A stretch of 64,000 nucleotides of DNA from Bosea beijingensis (GTDB lineage: Bacteria > Pseudomonadota > Alphaproteobacteria > Rhizobiales > Beijerinckiaceae): contig NZ_CP132359.1 of the NCBI RefSeq assembly GCF_030758975.1, positions 4,339,528 to 4,403,527 of the forward strand, in the 5' to 3' direction. The translations under genes and the position numbers were made by a program. The notes under the pieces were generated by a model. The model worked only from the letters and a program-made list of their open reading frames with translations, was not told the DNA's origin and searched no databases. Positions 1-9,083 of the stretch are shown here, piece by piece (position 1 is the first letter of the stretch; each line of letters starts with the position of its first letter).

Positions 1-32
1 CCGGAGCGCTTCCGTTGGAGGTTCGGGAATGG

Positions 33-64
33 ATCCCGGGTCTCCGCTGCGCTCCGCCCGGGAT
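33..64. repeat. Intergenic palindromic repeat (CCCGGGATGAC type)
   Basis: ATCCCGGG (33-40) and CCCGGGAT (57-64) form a perfect 8-bp inverted repeat around a GC-rich 16-nt loop. The right side continues as CCCGGGATGAC, which is also present in the hairpin at 12113-12144. This looks like one copy of a dispersed extragenic palindrome. It lies just downstream of the leftward gene ending at 98 and may act in transcript termination. Confidence 0.6.
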
Positions 65-97
65 GACCAGCGATAACCTCACGCAGCTCGAAGAGCG

Positions 98-454
98 TTA
101 CGGCAGCCGCTGGTTCTCGAAAAAGCCGTCCAGCGGGATCTGGGTCGTCTTCTCGAAATCGTCCATCGCGTCGAGCAGGCGCTGGCGATAGTTGAGCAGC
201 GCCAGCAGCAACTGCGCCGCATCGCGCGACAATCCATAGCGCGCCCAGCTTTCGGAGGTACGACGCTCCAGCCCGATCTGGTCGCCGAAAGCCTCGACCG
301 TCTCGAAGCCGAGGCCCTGCACCACCTCAAGCAATTCCTCGGCCGACATGCGCGGCTTCACGACATGGGAATGCACCCGCTCCAGCATGAGGCGGATGTC
401 GGAGGGCCGGAACTGCAGGGAGTTGCGCGCGAACTGCTCGAAATTATTGGCCAT
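98..454 (-). CDS. Hypothetical protein, 118 aa, cotranscribed with SorC regulator
   Basis: I do not recognise this small soluble protein. It starts at the ATG at 452-454 (MANNFEQFARN) behind a GGAGAG Shine-Dalgarno, inside the 3' end of the upstream regulator (11-nt overlap), so the two are translationally linked. The middle (VEAFGDQIGLERRTSESWARYGLS, about residues 51-74) resembles a helix-turn-helix or phage-Cro-like region that selects an operator, but this is only an impression. The C-terminal half is helical and rich in Leu and Arg. It may be an accessory regulator of the divergent catabolic operon. Confidence 0.75.
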   Translation of the reverse strand: MANNFEQFARNSLQFRPSDIRLMLERVHSHVVKPRMSAEELLEVVQGLGFETVEAFGDQIGLERRTSESWARYGLSRDAAQLLLALLNYRQRLLDAMDDFEKTTQIPLDGFFENQRLP

Positions 455-1505
455 GGCGTCTCTCCGGTTCGGCTCCCTCTGCCGCCTGTTTCCCGCTACC
501 GGCCAGCAGGGCCTCGGCAGCGCCTTCATCGGTTATCAGCACCTTCGCGGCACTCGCCCGCAAGGCCGCGCGGATCGCGTGTTCCTTATGGGCGCCGCCG
601 GCCGCAATCGCGACAAGGCCGATGCCCCTGAGATCGGCCGGGCTTACCGCCATGATACGCCGGTTCACCGGATGGTCCACCAGCTCGCCCTCGGCATCGA
701 TGAAATGGCAGACGAGGTCGCCGACCGCCCCGGCCTTCCTCAAGCCGGCCAGATCCGATTGCGGCAAGAGCCCCTCGCGGAACAGCGTCGAGTCCGGCAC
801 CAGATCGCCGACGCTCACCAGCGCGACATCGGCTGCGCGTGCCCGGTCGAGCAGGTCCCGCAGGGTCGGCTCGCGCCAGAGCGCATCGCGGATCTCGGCA
901 TTCGAGACGAAGACCGGCGCAGTTAGCTGGAAGCAGTCGGCACCGAACATGTCGGCGACGCGGCGCGCCACCGCCGAGGGATTGATGCTGCGCGAATGGG
1001 TGAGGCCACCGAGCAGGGACACCACCGACATCGCCTCGACCTGGCGCGGCTGCATGCCCCGGAGCGCCAGATGCAGGGTCTGCCCCCAGCCGACTGCCAG
1101 CGACATGTTGTCGGTGAGCTTGTCGGAGAGCCACAAGCCGGCGGCATAGCCGACCAGCGCCGAGACGCTGGCCGCATCGCGCGCCGCCGGTACGACCACC
1201 GCCTCCTTCAGGCCAAAAGCCGTGACGAGCCCACGTTCAAGCCCCGCCTGCCGGGCCGAGCGCGCATCGATTCTGATCTTGACGAGCCCCTCGCTGCGCG
1301 CCGCCGCCAGCATGCGGATCACCTTGATCCGGCTCAGGCCGAGCGCCTCGGCGATCTGCTCCTGGGTCAGGCCCTCGACATAATAGAGCCAGGCGGCGCG
1401 GACCTTCGCCTCCGCCACCGGCATCTCACCCTGAACCAGCCCTGCTCCGAATGCGTCTTCCACGAGCGCTCCCTGCCGCGCCGTCTCGGGCGCTTCCGCC
1501 AGCAT
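444..1505 (-). CDS. SorC/DeoR-type sugar-binding transcriptional regulator
   Basis: This is a 353-aa regulator. An N-terminal helix-turn-helix (about residues 35-75, with LTQEQIAEALGLSRIKV) is followed by a long C-terminal SorC-type sugar-binding domain (about 80-330) that typically senses phosphorylated sugars. GTG at 1508 and ATG at 1505 are adjacent possible starts. It diverges from the oxidoreductase gene at 1621 across about 115 bp holding a perfect inverted repeat, so it most likely controls the operon at 1.6-12.1 kb. A phosphosugar effector would agree with the phosphosugar substrate inferred for that operon. The family call is firm; the ligand is unknown. Confidence 0.9.
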   Translation of the reverse strand: MLAEAPETARQGALVEDAFGAGLVQGEMPVAEAKVRAAWLYYVEGLTQEQIAEALGLSRIKVIRMLAAARSEGLVKIRIDARSARQAGLERGLVTAFGLKEAVVVPAARDAASVSALVGYAAGLWLSDKLTDNMSLAVGWGQTLHLALRGMQPRQVEAMSVVSLLGGLTHSRSINPSAVARRVADMFGADCFQLTAPVFVSNAEIRDALWREPTLRDLLDRARAADVALVSVGDLVPDSTLFREGLLPQSDLAGLRKAGAVGDLVCHFIDAEGELVDHPVNRRIMAVSPADLRGIGLVAIAAGGAHKEHAIRAALRASAAKVLITDEGAAEALLAGSGKQAAEGAEPERRHGQ

Positions 1506-1568
1506 CACCGCATCCCACGGTCCAAGGCAACCCGTTTGAACATCTGTGCGCTTGACAGGACGAATGAC

Positions 1569-1596
1569 ATGTTCTTTTGTTCCTACATAAGAACAT
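1569..1596. promoter_or_regulatory. Candidate SorC operator between divergent genes
   Basis: ATGTTCTT (1569-1576) and AAGAACAT (1589-1596) form a perfect 8-bp inverted repeat with a 12-nt spacer. It sits in the AT-rich strip between the SorC regulator start and the oxidoreductase start. A TTGACA hexamer at 1552-1557 lies just to the left and could be the -35 of the rightward promoter, but no good -10 was seen at 17 bp. The placement suggests the operator of the regulator encoded next door. Confidence 0.55.
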
Positions 1597-1620
1597 ATGT
1601 CCTAGGGAGTGATATCGACG

Positions 1621-2982
1621 ATGGCCGCGATCCAGCCGCAGCCGCCTTTGGGCGCGCCCGTCGCCGGTCTGTCCCTGGCCGAAGCCCTCGAATTGCGCGC
1701 CAGGGCCGGCAAGCCGGTCCGCGTCGGCCTGATCGGCGCCGGCCAGATGGGCACCGACATCGTCGTCCAGATCTCGCAGATGACCGGCATCGAGATCGCC
1801 GCCGTCGCCGATATCGCACCGGATCGCGTCGCCGAGGCTGCCGCGCTTGCCGGGCGCAAGGGCGATGTCGACAACGTCAGAGACGAGGCCGGGCTCGATG
1901 CCAGCAGACGCAAGCGCCGCATCGCCGCCACGACCTCGCTCGACCTGATCTGCCGCTCGCCCAACGTTGACGTCATCATTGACGCCACCGGCAATCCCGA
2001 AGCCGGCTCGCGCGTCGCGCTGACGGCCATCGCCGCGCGCAAGCATATCGTGATGATGAATGTCGAGGCCGACATCACCATCGGCTCCTATCTCGCGGTC
2101 GAGGCGGCCAAGGCCGGCGTCGTCTACACGCTCGGCGCCGGCGACGAGCCCGCCGCCGCGATGGAGCTGATCAATTTCGTCCGCGCCATGGGCTATCCGG
2201 TGGTCGCTGCCGGCAAGGGCAAGAACAACCCGTTCCGCATCGACGCCGTACCGGCCGATTATGTCGAGGAAGCCACGCGCCGGAACATGAATCCCCGCAT
2301 GCTCGTCGAGTTCGTCGACGGCTCGAAGACGATGGTCGAGATGGTCGCCATCGCCAATGCCTGCGGCTTCGTGCCGGATATCCCCGGCATGCACGGCCCG
2401 GCCGCTCCCAAGGACGAACTCCAGAACTATTTCTGCCCGAAGGAGGAAGGCGGCCTGCTCTCCCGGAAGGGCATCGTCGATTTCTCGGTGGCAAAGGGCG
2501 TCGCGCCCGGCGTCTTCGCCATCACCGAGATGCGCCATCCCCGCGTCCGCGAGCGGATGAGCGACCTGCATCTCGGCCCCGGCCCCTATTATTCCTTCTT
2601 CCGGCCCTATCACCTGACGAGCCTGGAAGTGCCGCTCTCGGCCGCCGCCGCCGTCATCTTCAACCAGAGCCATATGCGCCCGCTGCCGGTGCCGACCTCG
2701 GAAGTCGGCTGCGTCGCCAAGCGCGATCTCGCGGCCGGCGAGACGCTCGATGCCATCGGCGAATACGGCTATCGCGGCTTCGCCCTCTCCCGCGCCGATG
2801 CCCAGGCGCGCAAGGCGCTGCCGATCGGCCTCGCCCAGGGCGCGACCATGACGCGGCCCGTCCGCAAGGGCGAACTCATCACGCTGTCCGACGCCACGCC
2901 CGACGAGCGATTGAAGATCGTCGAAGTGCGCCGCGCCCAGGACGCGATGATCGCCGCGCTGACCACCGGAGCCCATTCATGA
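1621..2982 (+). CDS. DXR-like (DRL)/homoserine-dehydrogenase-like NAD(P) oxidoreductase with SAF domain
   Basis: This 453-aa protein has a Rossmann NAD(P)-binding domain (GAGQMG, residues 39-44), a central catalytic domain (around [16 protein letters not shown]-like YTLGAGDEP and GKGKNNP) and a C-terminal SAF domain (about 365-430). The architecture and these motifs match, from memory, the DXR-like (DRL) group known from Brucella. That group interconverts 1-deoxyxylulose 5-phosphate and methylerythritol 4-phosphate and is distantly related to homoserine dehydrogenase. Many database relatives are simply labelled SAF-domain or homoserine-dehydrogenase-like. The ATG at 1621 follows GGGAG; a GTG at 1609 is possible. 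The stop overlaps the next gene by ATGA. The fold is secure; DXP/MEP as substrate is inference. Confidence 0.85.
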   Translation: MAAIQPQPPLGAPVAGLSLAEALELRARAGKPVRVGLIGAGQMGTDIVVQISQMTGIEIAAVADIAPDRVAEAAALAGRKGDVDNVRDEAGLDASRRKRRIAATTSLDLICRSPNVDVIIDATGNPEAGSRVALTAIAARKHIVMMNVEADITIGSYLAVEAAKAGVVYTLGAGDEPAAAMELINFVRAMGYPVVAAGKGKNNPFRIDAVPADYVEEATRRNMNPRMLVEFVDGSKTMVEMVAIANACGFVPDIPGMHGPAAPKDELQNYFCPKEEGGLLSRKGIVDFSVAKGVAPGVFAITEMRHPRVRERMSDLHLGPGPYYSFFRPYHLTSLEVPLSAAAAVIFNQSHMRPLPVPTSEVGCVAKRDLAAGETLDAIGEYGYRGFALSRADAQARKALPIGLAQGATMTRPVRKGELITLSDATPDERLKIVEVRRAQDAMIAALTTGAHS

Positions 2983-3980
2983 GCGCTGACCAGAAGCCGA
3001 ACCAGCGGCCGGAACTCGCCGCGCTCGACGACGCGACGGTGGCGCAGGCGCTGACCCGGATGCACCTGATCCGCAAGTTCGAGGAGGCGGCCGAGGCGAG
3101 CTATATGCGCGGCCTGATCCACGGCACGATGCATCTGTCGATCGGCCAGGAAGCCAGCGCCGTCGGCACGACGCTGCCGCTCGAAGCGCACGACTACATC
3201 CTCTCGACCCATCGCGGCCATGGCCACTGCATTGCCCGCGGCGCCGAGCCCAGGCTGATGTTCGCCGAGTTCTTCGGCAAGGAGACCGGCTACTGCAAGG
3301 GCCGCGGCGGCTCGATGCATATCGCCGATGTCGAGGGCGGCAATCTCGGCGCCAACGGCATCGTCGGCGGCGGCCTGCCGATCGCGGTCGGCGTCGGTAT
3401 GAGCATCAAGGCCCAGAAGAACGGCCGGGTCTGCATGGTCTTCTTCGGCGACGGCGCCTCGAACGAGGGCGCCTTCCACGAGGCGCTCAACATGGCCTCG
3501 ATCTGGAAGCTACCGGTCGTCTTCGTCTGCGAGAACAACAAATACGGCATGTCGATGGATATCGGCCGCGCCATGGCGGTGCCGAACGTCGCCGACCGCG
3601 CGAGCGCCTACGGCATGCCCGGCCATTGCCTCGATGGTAACGACCTTGCCGGCGTCGCGGCCGTCGCGAAGGTCGCGATCGCGCGTGCCCGCTCCGGCGA
3701 AGGCCCCTCGCTGATCGAGTGCAAGACCTATCGCTGGCGCGGCCATTCCAAGAGCGACCGGAACCTCTACCGCTCCAAGGAGGAGATCGAGGAATGGCGC
3801 AACCAGGACCCGATCCGGCGGCTGGAGGACGAGCTCAAGGCGCATGACCGCTTCGACGCTGCCGCGCTGATGAAGCTCGAAGAGGACGCCCAGCGCGACA
3901 TCGACGCCGCCGTCGAATTCGCCCGCGCCTGCCCGGACCCCGATCCGAAAGACCTGACCCGTGACGTCTATGCCCTCTGA
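2979..3980 (+). CDS. Thiamine-diphosphate-dependent dehydrogenase E1 alpha (acetoin dehydrogenase type)
   Basis: This is the 333-aa alpha subunit of a 2-oxoacid/acetoin dehydrogenase E1. The ThDP-binding motif starts GDGASNEG at residue 157 and ends near ENNKYGMS. The GHGHCIARG and GRGGSMH segments are typical of AcoA/PdhA. Together with the next two genes it would oxidatively cleave an acyloin or 2-oxoacid and pass the acyl group to lipoate. It overlaps the oxidoreductase gene by 4 nt (ATGA). The short single-domain alpha form and the setting favour an AcoA-like rather than housekeeping pyruvate enzyme. The true substrate is unknown. Confidence 0.92.
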   Translation: MSADQKPNQRPELAALDDATVAQALTRMHLIRKFEEAAEASYMRGLIHGTMHLSIGQEASAVGTTLPLEAHDYILSTHRGHGHCIARGAEPRLMFAEFFGKETGYCKGRGGSMHIADVEGGNLGANGIVGGGLPIAVGVGMSIKAQKNGRVCMVFFGDGASNEGAFHEALNMASIWKLPVVFVCENNKYGMSMDIGRAMAVPNVADRASAYGMPGHCLDGNDLAGVAAVAKVAIARARSGEGPSLIECKTYRWRGHSKSDRNLYRSKEEIEEWRNQDPIRRLEDELKAHDRFDAAALMKLEEDAQRDIDAAVEFARACPDPDPKDLTRDVYAL

Positions 3981-4992
3981 CACGCTCGAAGCCGTGAGCG
4001 AGATCCGCGAGCTCTCCTATGCCGAGGCCGTGCGCGAGGCGCTCGCTCAGGCCATGGAGGCAGACGAGCGCGTCTTCCTGTTCGGGGAGGATGTCGGCGT
4101 CTATGGCGGCGCCTTCGGCGTCTCCGGTGATCTCGTCCACCGCTTCGGCAAGGAGCGGGTCATCGACACGCCGATCAGCGAGCTCGGTATCGCCGGGGCA
4201 GCGGTCGGCGCGGCCATCACCGGCATGCGCCCGGTGCTGGAGATCCAGTTCTCGGATTTCGTCACGCTCGCGATGGAGCAGCTCGTCAATCAGGCGGCCA
4301 AGATCCGCTTCATGTTCGGCGGCAAGGCGAGTGTGCCGATGGTGGTGCGCTTGCCCGGCGGTTCAGGTACGGGTGCGGCCGCCCAGCACAGCCAGAGCCT
4401 GGAAGCCTGGTTCGCCCATGTGCCGGGCCTCAAGGTTCTCCAGCCGAGCACACCGCATGACGCCAAGGGCATGCTGCTCGCCGCGATCGACGATCCCAAC
4501 CCCGTCCTGATCTTCGAGCATAAGCTGCTCTACAAGACCAAGGGCCACGTTCCCGCCGAGGCCTATCGCGTTCCGATCGGCAAGGCCGCGATCCGCCGCG
4601 AGGGCACGGACCTCACCATCGTCGGCTCCTCGATCATGGCCCTCAAGGCGGAGGCCGCCGCCGAGCGTCTGGCCAGCGAAGGCATCTCGGCCGAAGTGAT
4701 CGACCTGCGCTCGATCCGCCCGATCGACTTCACCACCATCGCCGAGAGCGTGCGCAAGACGCATCGCCTGCTCGTCGTCTACGAGGGCGTGAAAACCATG
4801 GGCATCGGTGCCGAGATTTCGGCGATGATCGCCGAGAGCGAGGTCTTCGATTTCCTCGACGCGCCGATCATCCGGCTCGGCGGCGCCGATGCGCCGATCC
4901 CCTACAACCCTGTGCTGGAGAAGGCGGCCGTCCCGCAGGAGGACGACATCGTCACCGCCGCCACCAACCTCGTCCGCCGCGGGGAAGCCTGA
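3970..4992 (+). CDS. Thiamine-diphosphate-dependent dehydrogenase E1 beta (acetoin dehydrogenase type)
   Basis: This 340-aa beta subunit (transketolase pyrimidine-binding domain, about residues 20-195, then the transketolase C-terminal domain) forms the alpha2beta2 E1 with the preceding gene. Typical segments are [12 protein letters not shown] and [15 protein letters not shown] near the N-terminus, [19 protein letters not shown] in the middle and DLRSIRPID in the C-terminal domain. ATG at 3970 is chosen; an in-frame GTG at 3961 is possible. Either start lies inside the end of E1 alpha. The stop overlaps the E2 start by 1 nt, indicating strict co-translation of the complex. Confidence 0.92.
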   Translation: MPSDTLEAVSEIRELSYAEAVREALAQAMEADERVFLFGEDVGVYGGAFGVSGDLVHRFGKERVIDTPISELGIAGAAVGAAITGMRPVLEIQFSDFVTLAMEQLVNQAAKIRFMFGGKASVPMVVRLPGGSGTGAAAQHSQSLEAWFAHVPGLKVLQPSTPHDAKGMLLAAIDDPNPVLIFEHKLLYKTKGHVPAEAYRVPIGKAAIRREGTDLTIVGSSIMALKAEAAAERLASEGISAEVIDLRSIRPIDFTTIAESVRKTHRLLVVYEGVKTMGIGAEISAMIAESEVFDFLDAPIIRLGGADAPIPYNPVLEKAAVPQEDDIVTAATNLVRRGEA

Positions 4993-6227
4993 TGCCCATC
5001 GAGGTCATCCTTCCCAAGGTCGACATGGACATGGAGACGGGCACGATCGAGGCCTGGCATGTCAAGGAAGGCGATCTGGTCCGCCAGGGCGACACCATCT
5101 TCGAGATCGGCACCAACAAGGCCGTGATGGAGGTCGAGGCCCCCGCCAGCGGCGCGATCCGGAACATCAAGGCTGAGACCGGCGTGCCGATCTCGGTCGG
5201 AACCCCCGTTGCGTGGATCTACCTCGACGGTGAGGCCGCCACCACGCCGTCCGAGCCGGCAGCCGCTGCGGCTACCGTGGCGGCTGCCACATCGCTTCCG
5301 AAAGCAGAGGCGCAGGTCGCTCCAGTGATGGCGGCTGCTCCCACTTCGTCAGGGCTGCGCGCCACCCCGCTCGCCCGCCGCATCGCCCGCCAGAACGCGC
5401 TCGACCTGAAGACCGTGACCGGCACCGGCCCACGCGGACGCATCGGCGAAGCGGATGTGACACGCCATCTGGAACAACGGCCTCGCTGCACTCCGGCACA
5501 GGACGCGCGCCCCGCGCCGACTCTTTCAACGAATGTTTCCGAAGGTCGCCTGCAACCCTTCTCAGCGATCCGTCGCATCGTCGCGAACCGGCTCTCCGAG
5601 AGCATGCGCACCGCGCCGCATTTCTATCTCACCTCCGAGATCGAGATGAGCGCCGCGCGCGACCTGCTCGGGCGCCTCGCCAAACGTCACGAGCGCATCG
5701 GCGCGCCGAAGCCCAGCCTCACCGTGCTGATTGCCCGCATCGTCGCCCGCGCCCTGCGCGACCACCCGGTCATCAACGCATCCGTCGAAGGTGAGGCGAC
5801 CCGCTTCCATGAGCGTATCGATATCGGCATTGCCATGGAGCGCGACGGCGACCTCGTCGTGCCCGTGCTGCGCGATGCCGGCGGCATGGACATGCCGGCC
5901 ATGACCCGCGAATTCGCCAGATTGCGCGAGGGCATGGCCAAGCGCACGCTGACCCCGGCCGAACTCGGCGGCGGCACCTTCACCATCTCCAATCTCGGCA
6001 TGTACGGCGTCGACTCGTTCACCGCGATCATCAATCCGCCGCAGGGCGCGATCCTCGCCGTCGGCCGCACCGTCGACAAGCCGGTCGGGCGCAATGGCCA
6101 GATCGTGCTCAGGCCGATGGCGAATTTCACGCTGTCCTCGGATCACCGCATCGTCGACGGCGTCGCGGCGGCCAGATTCATGGCCGATCTGCGCGAGGCC
6201 CTTGAAAATCCCGAGCTGCTTCTGTGA
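4992..6227 (+). CDS. Dihydrolipoamide acyltransferase (E2) of the acetoin-type complex
   Basis: This 411-aa E2 has one N-terminal lipoyl domain (lipoylated Lys43 in IGTNKAVM), an Ala/Pro linker (about 80-120), a peripheral subunit-binding domain (RATPLARRIARQNAL, from about residue 123) and a C-terminal catalytic acyltransferase domain. The catalytic HRIVDG motif has His385 and Asp389. It transfers the acyl group formed by E1 to CoA. No E3 lipoamide dehydrogenase gene is in the cluster, so the complex must borrow one from pyruvate or oxoglutarate dehydrogenase. The 118-bp gap after it, before the binding-protein gene, is the largest in the operon. Confidence 0.93.
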   Translation: MPIEVILPKVDMDMETGTIEAWHVKEGDLVRQGDTIFEIGTNKAVMEVEAPASGAIRNIKAETGVPISVGTPVAWIYLDGEAATTPSEPAAAAATVAAATSLPKAEAQVAPVMAAAPTSSGLRATPLARRIARQNALDLKTVTGTGPRGRIGEADVTRHLEQRPRCTPAQDARPAPTLSTNVSEGRLQPFSAIRRIVANRLSESMRTAPHFYLTSEIEMSAARDLLGRLAKRHERIGAPKPSLTVLIARIVARALRDHPVINASVEGEATRFHERIDIGIAMERDGDLVVPVLRDAGGMDMPAMTREFARLREGMAKRTLTPAELGGGTFTISNLGMYGVDSFTAIINPPQGAILAVGRTVDKPVGRNGQIVLRPMANFTLSSDHRIVDGVAAARFMADLREALENPELLL

Positions 6228-6345
6228 AGGAAGATGGCAGCCGGTCGCCGCAGCGCGGATGATCGGCAGGAAACGAACTGACACGAAGATCGACCGGCGC
6301 ATCTGGCGTAAAGGTTGGCATCGCGACAACGGAGGAGACGAGATC

Positions 6346-7353
6346 ATGACCCTGACACGACGCCGCTTCACGCGACACGGCCTGATGATGACCGCCGCGG
6401 CCGCCCTGCTCGCCGCCGCACCCGCCCTCGCACAGGTTCCCTCGGGCAAGCTGGTGCTCTACACCTCCCAGCCCGAGAAGGACGCGGCGCAGACCACCGC
6501 CGCCTTCAAGAAGGCCTATCCCAATGTCGAGATCGAGATCTTCCGCTCCGGCACGACCGAGGTGATGGGCAAGCTCGCCGCCGAAATTTCGGCGGGTCAG
6601 CCCGGTGCCGATGTCCTCCTGATCGCCGATGCCGCGAGCATGGAAATCCTGAAGGGCCAGAAGCAGCTCCTCGCCTATCCCGGCGCCAGGACCGACGGCC
6701 TCCAGCCCGGCTCCTTCGACGCCGACAAGACCTATTTCGGCTCGAAGCTGATCACCACCGGCATCGCCTACAACACCGGCGCCAAGGAGAAGCCGTCCTC
6801 CTGGACCGATCTCGACAAGCCCGCCTACAAGGGCCAGATCTCGATGCCGAGCCCGCTCTATTCCGGCGCGGCCGCGATCATGCTCTCGACCATGACGGCG
6901 CGCCCCGATCTCGGCTGGAAGCTGTTCGAGGGGCTGAAGGCCAACGAGGCCGTCGCCGTGCGCGGCAACGGCGCCGTCTTGAAATCCGTCGCGACCGGCG
7001 AGAAGGCCTATGGCGTTCTGGTCGACTTCATGGCCTTCAACGCCAAGAAGCAGGGCTCGCCGATCGAGTTCGTCTTCCCGAAGGAAGGCGCGCCTGCGGT
7101 GACCGAGCCCGTCGCGATCGTGAAGACCACGAAGAACGAGGCCGCCGCAAAAGCCTTCGTCGACTTCATCCTCTCCGATGACGGCCAGAAGCTCGCGCTC
7201 GCCATGGGCTATATCCCCGCCAAGCCCGGCATTGGCTCGCCCGCCTGGCTGCCGGAAGGCACCAAGATCAACGTCATGGCCTCCGATATCGCGGCCGTGG
7301 TCAAGGCGACCGAGGCCGACAAGGCTCGCTTCGCCACGATGTTCGGCAACTGA
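6346..7353 (+). CDS. ABC transporter periplasmic binding protein, AfuA/FbpA/PhnS type
   Basis: This 335-aa protein has a signal peptide (RRRF near residue 5, then an Ala-rich core to about ALAQ, residue 31) and the family-1/6 binding-protein fold (KLVLYTSQ at the mature start). Relatives bind ferric ion, 2-aminoethylphosphonate or hexose phosphates. The adjacent C-terminal tyrosine pair used by ferric FbpA proteins is absent, so iron is unlikely. A small phosphorylated organic ligand is the best guess. It has a good GGAGGAG ribosome site. The next two genes encode its permease and ATPase. Confidence 0.88.
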   Translation: MTLTRRRFTRHGLMMTAAAALLAAAPALAQVPSGKLVLYTSQPEKDAAQTTAAFKKAYPNVEIEIFRSGTTEVMGKLAAEISAGQPGADVLLIADAASMEILKGQKQLLAYPGARTDGLQPGSFDADKTYFGSKLITTGIAYNTGAKEKPSSWTDLDKPAYKGQISMPSPLYSGAAAIMLSTMTARPDLGWKLFEGLKANEAVAVRGNGAVLKSVATGEKAYGVLVDFMAFNAKKQGSPIEFVFPKEGAPAVTEPVAIVKTTKNEAAAKAFVDFILSDDGQKLALAMGYIPAKPGIGSPAWLPEGTKINVMASDIAAVVKATEADKARFATMFGN

Positions 7354-7370
7354 GCCCGGACGCAGTGCGC

Positions 7371-9083
7371 ATGTCCCTCGCCGATCCCGCGACGCTGCGC
7401 ACGCGCGTCGAGGAGACGGGCCTCCTCTGGGGGCTCGTCGGCCTCGTCGCGCTGCTGTCGCTGCTGCCGATCGGGCGCCTGATCGTCGAGGGCCTCGCCC
7501 CCGGCGGCCAGCTCTCGGCGACGGCGCTCGGCAAGGTCATGGCAAGCCCGGCGACCTGGACGGCGACCTGGAACAGCCTCACCACCGCCATTGCCGGTAC
7601 GATCCTCGCGACGTTGATCGGTGGCACGGTGGCACTGCTGGCGACGCTGACCGATATCCGCGCCCGCAACGCCTTCACCTTCTGCTTCGTCCTGCCGCTG
7701 ATGATCGCGCCGCAGGTCACGGCGCTCGCCTGGCTCCAGCTCTTCGGCCCGTCGAGCACGCTGCTCAAGCTCATCGGCATGGCGCCGCCGCTCGGCAGCC
7801 GCAACCCGCTCTATTCGCGCGAAGGCATCATCCTGCTGCTCGGCCTGCAATATGCGCCTCTGGTCTTCCTGACCCTGCGCGCGGGCCTGCGCGCCCTGCC
7901 GAAGGAGCTGATCGAGGCCGGCCTCGCCGCCGGTGCGAGCCCGTTCACGGTCCTGCGCACAGTCGTCCTGCCGCTGATGACGCCGCCGCTCGTCGCCGGC
8001 ATTGCGCTTTGCTTCGTCTCCAGTCTCGGCAATTTCGGCATTCCGGCATTCCTCGGCATTCCCGGCAATTTCCTGGTCCTGCCGACGCTGATCTACCAGC
8101 GCCTCGCGGGCCTCGGCCCCGGCGTGCTCTCCGAGGTCGCGATCCTCTCCCTGCTGATCGGCGTGATCGCGATGGCCGGCATCCTCCTGCAGGACCTGAT
8201 GCTGCGCCGCCGCGATTTCCGGATCACCACGACCTCGAGCGCCGCACGCCCCTTCGAACTCGGCCGCTGGCGCCGGCCGGTCGAGATCGGCTTGTGGAGC
8301 TTCGCGATCCTCGTGCTCGCCATGCCGTTCCTCGGCCTGCTCTCGACCTCGCTGATCCCCGCCTTCGGCGTGCCGCTCAACGCGAAGACCGCGACGCTCG
8401 CCAACTACGCCTATGTGCTGTTCGAGCACGCCGCCTCGAAGCGCGCCTTCGTCAATTCCTTCCTGATGTCGGCGGGCGCGGCGACCCTGATCGTGCTGAT
8501 CTGCGTGCCGCTCGGCTATTTCATCGTCTGGAAGAAATCCCGCGCCCTGCGCCTGCTCAATCTCGCGGCCGAACTGCCCTACGCCATGCCGGGCGTCGTG
8601 CTCGCCATCGCCGCGATCCTGCTCTTCCTCAAGCCGCTGCCGGTGCTGAACGTCTCGCTCTACAACACGATCTGGATCATCGTCTTCGCCTATCTCGCCC
8701 GCTTCCTGGTGCTGGGCCTGCGCCCCGTCATCAGCGGCTACCTCCAGATCGACCGCACCCTGGAGGAGGCCGCCCAGATCGCGGGAGCCGGCCTGCCGCG
8801 CCGGCTCGTCACCATCATCTTTCCGTTGGTCGCGCCGGCGGCCGTGGCGGGCGCGCTCCTGGTCTTCCTCACCGCCTTCAACGAGCTCACCGTCTCGGCC
8901 CTGCTCTGGTCGTCAGGCGCGGAAACGCTGGGCGTCGTCGTCTTCTCCTTCGAGCAGGGCGGCGATTCCACCTATGCCTCGGCGCTGGCCGCCGTGACCG
9001 TGCTCGTCACGATCGGCCTGATGGCATCGACGACCCTCTTCGCCCAGAAACTGCCCCAGGGAGTCCTGCCGTGGCGCGACTGA
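7371..9083 (+). CDS. ABC transporter permease, double-domain FbpB/AfuB type
   Basis: This is a 570-aa inner-membrane protein made of two fused binding-protein-dependent permease halves, each with about six membrane segments. The EAA-type cytoplasmic loops are near KELIEAGLAAGASPF and LEEAAQIAGAGLPR. A single double-length permease is characteristic of the FbpB/AfuB group and matches the binding protein upstream. The ATG at 7371 is preceded by an in-frame GTG at 7365. The 3' end overlaps the ATPase gene by 13 nt. Confidence 0.92.
   Translation: MSLADPATLRTRVEETGLLWGLVGLVALLSLLPIGRLIVEGLAPGGQLSATALGKVMASPATWTATWNSLTTAIAGTILATLIGGTVALLATLTDIRARNAFTFCFVLPLMIAPQVTALAWLQLFGPSSTLLKLIGMAPPLGSRNPLYSREGIILLLGLQYAPLVFLTLRAGLRALPKELIEAGLAAGASPFTVLRTVVLPLMTPPLVAGIALCFVSSLGNFGIPAFLGIPGNFLVLPTLIYQRLAGLGPGVLSEVAILSLLIGVIAMAGILLQDLMLRRRDFRITTTSSAARPFELGRWRRPVEIGLWSFAILVLAMPFLGLLSTSLIPAFGVPLNAKTATLANYAYVLFEHAASKRAFVNSFLMSAGAATLIVLICVPLGYFIVWKKSRALRLLNLAAELPYAMPGVVLAIAAILLFLKPLPVLNVSLYNTIWIIVFAYLARFLVLGLRPVISGYLQIDRTLEEAAQIAGAGLPRRLVTIIFPLVAPAAVAGALLVFLTAFNELTVSALLWSSGAETLGVVVFSFEQGGDSTYASALAAVTVLVTIGLMASTTLFAQKLPQGVLPWRD

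Noticed and set aside
2979..6227. Housekeeping pyruvate dehydrogenase
   Set aside because: The E1 alpha/beta and single-lipoyl E2 sit in an importer operon with a SorC regulator and without E3; an acetoin-type accessory complex fits better.
7178..9070. Long upstream extension of the ABC ATPase frame
   Set aside because: This part is an out-of-frame Arg/Pro-rich reading of the permease gene; the true ATPase starts at the GTG at 9071.
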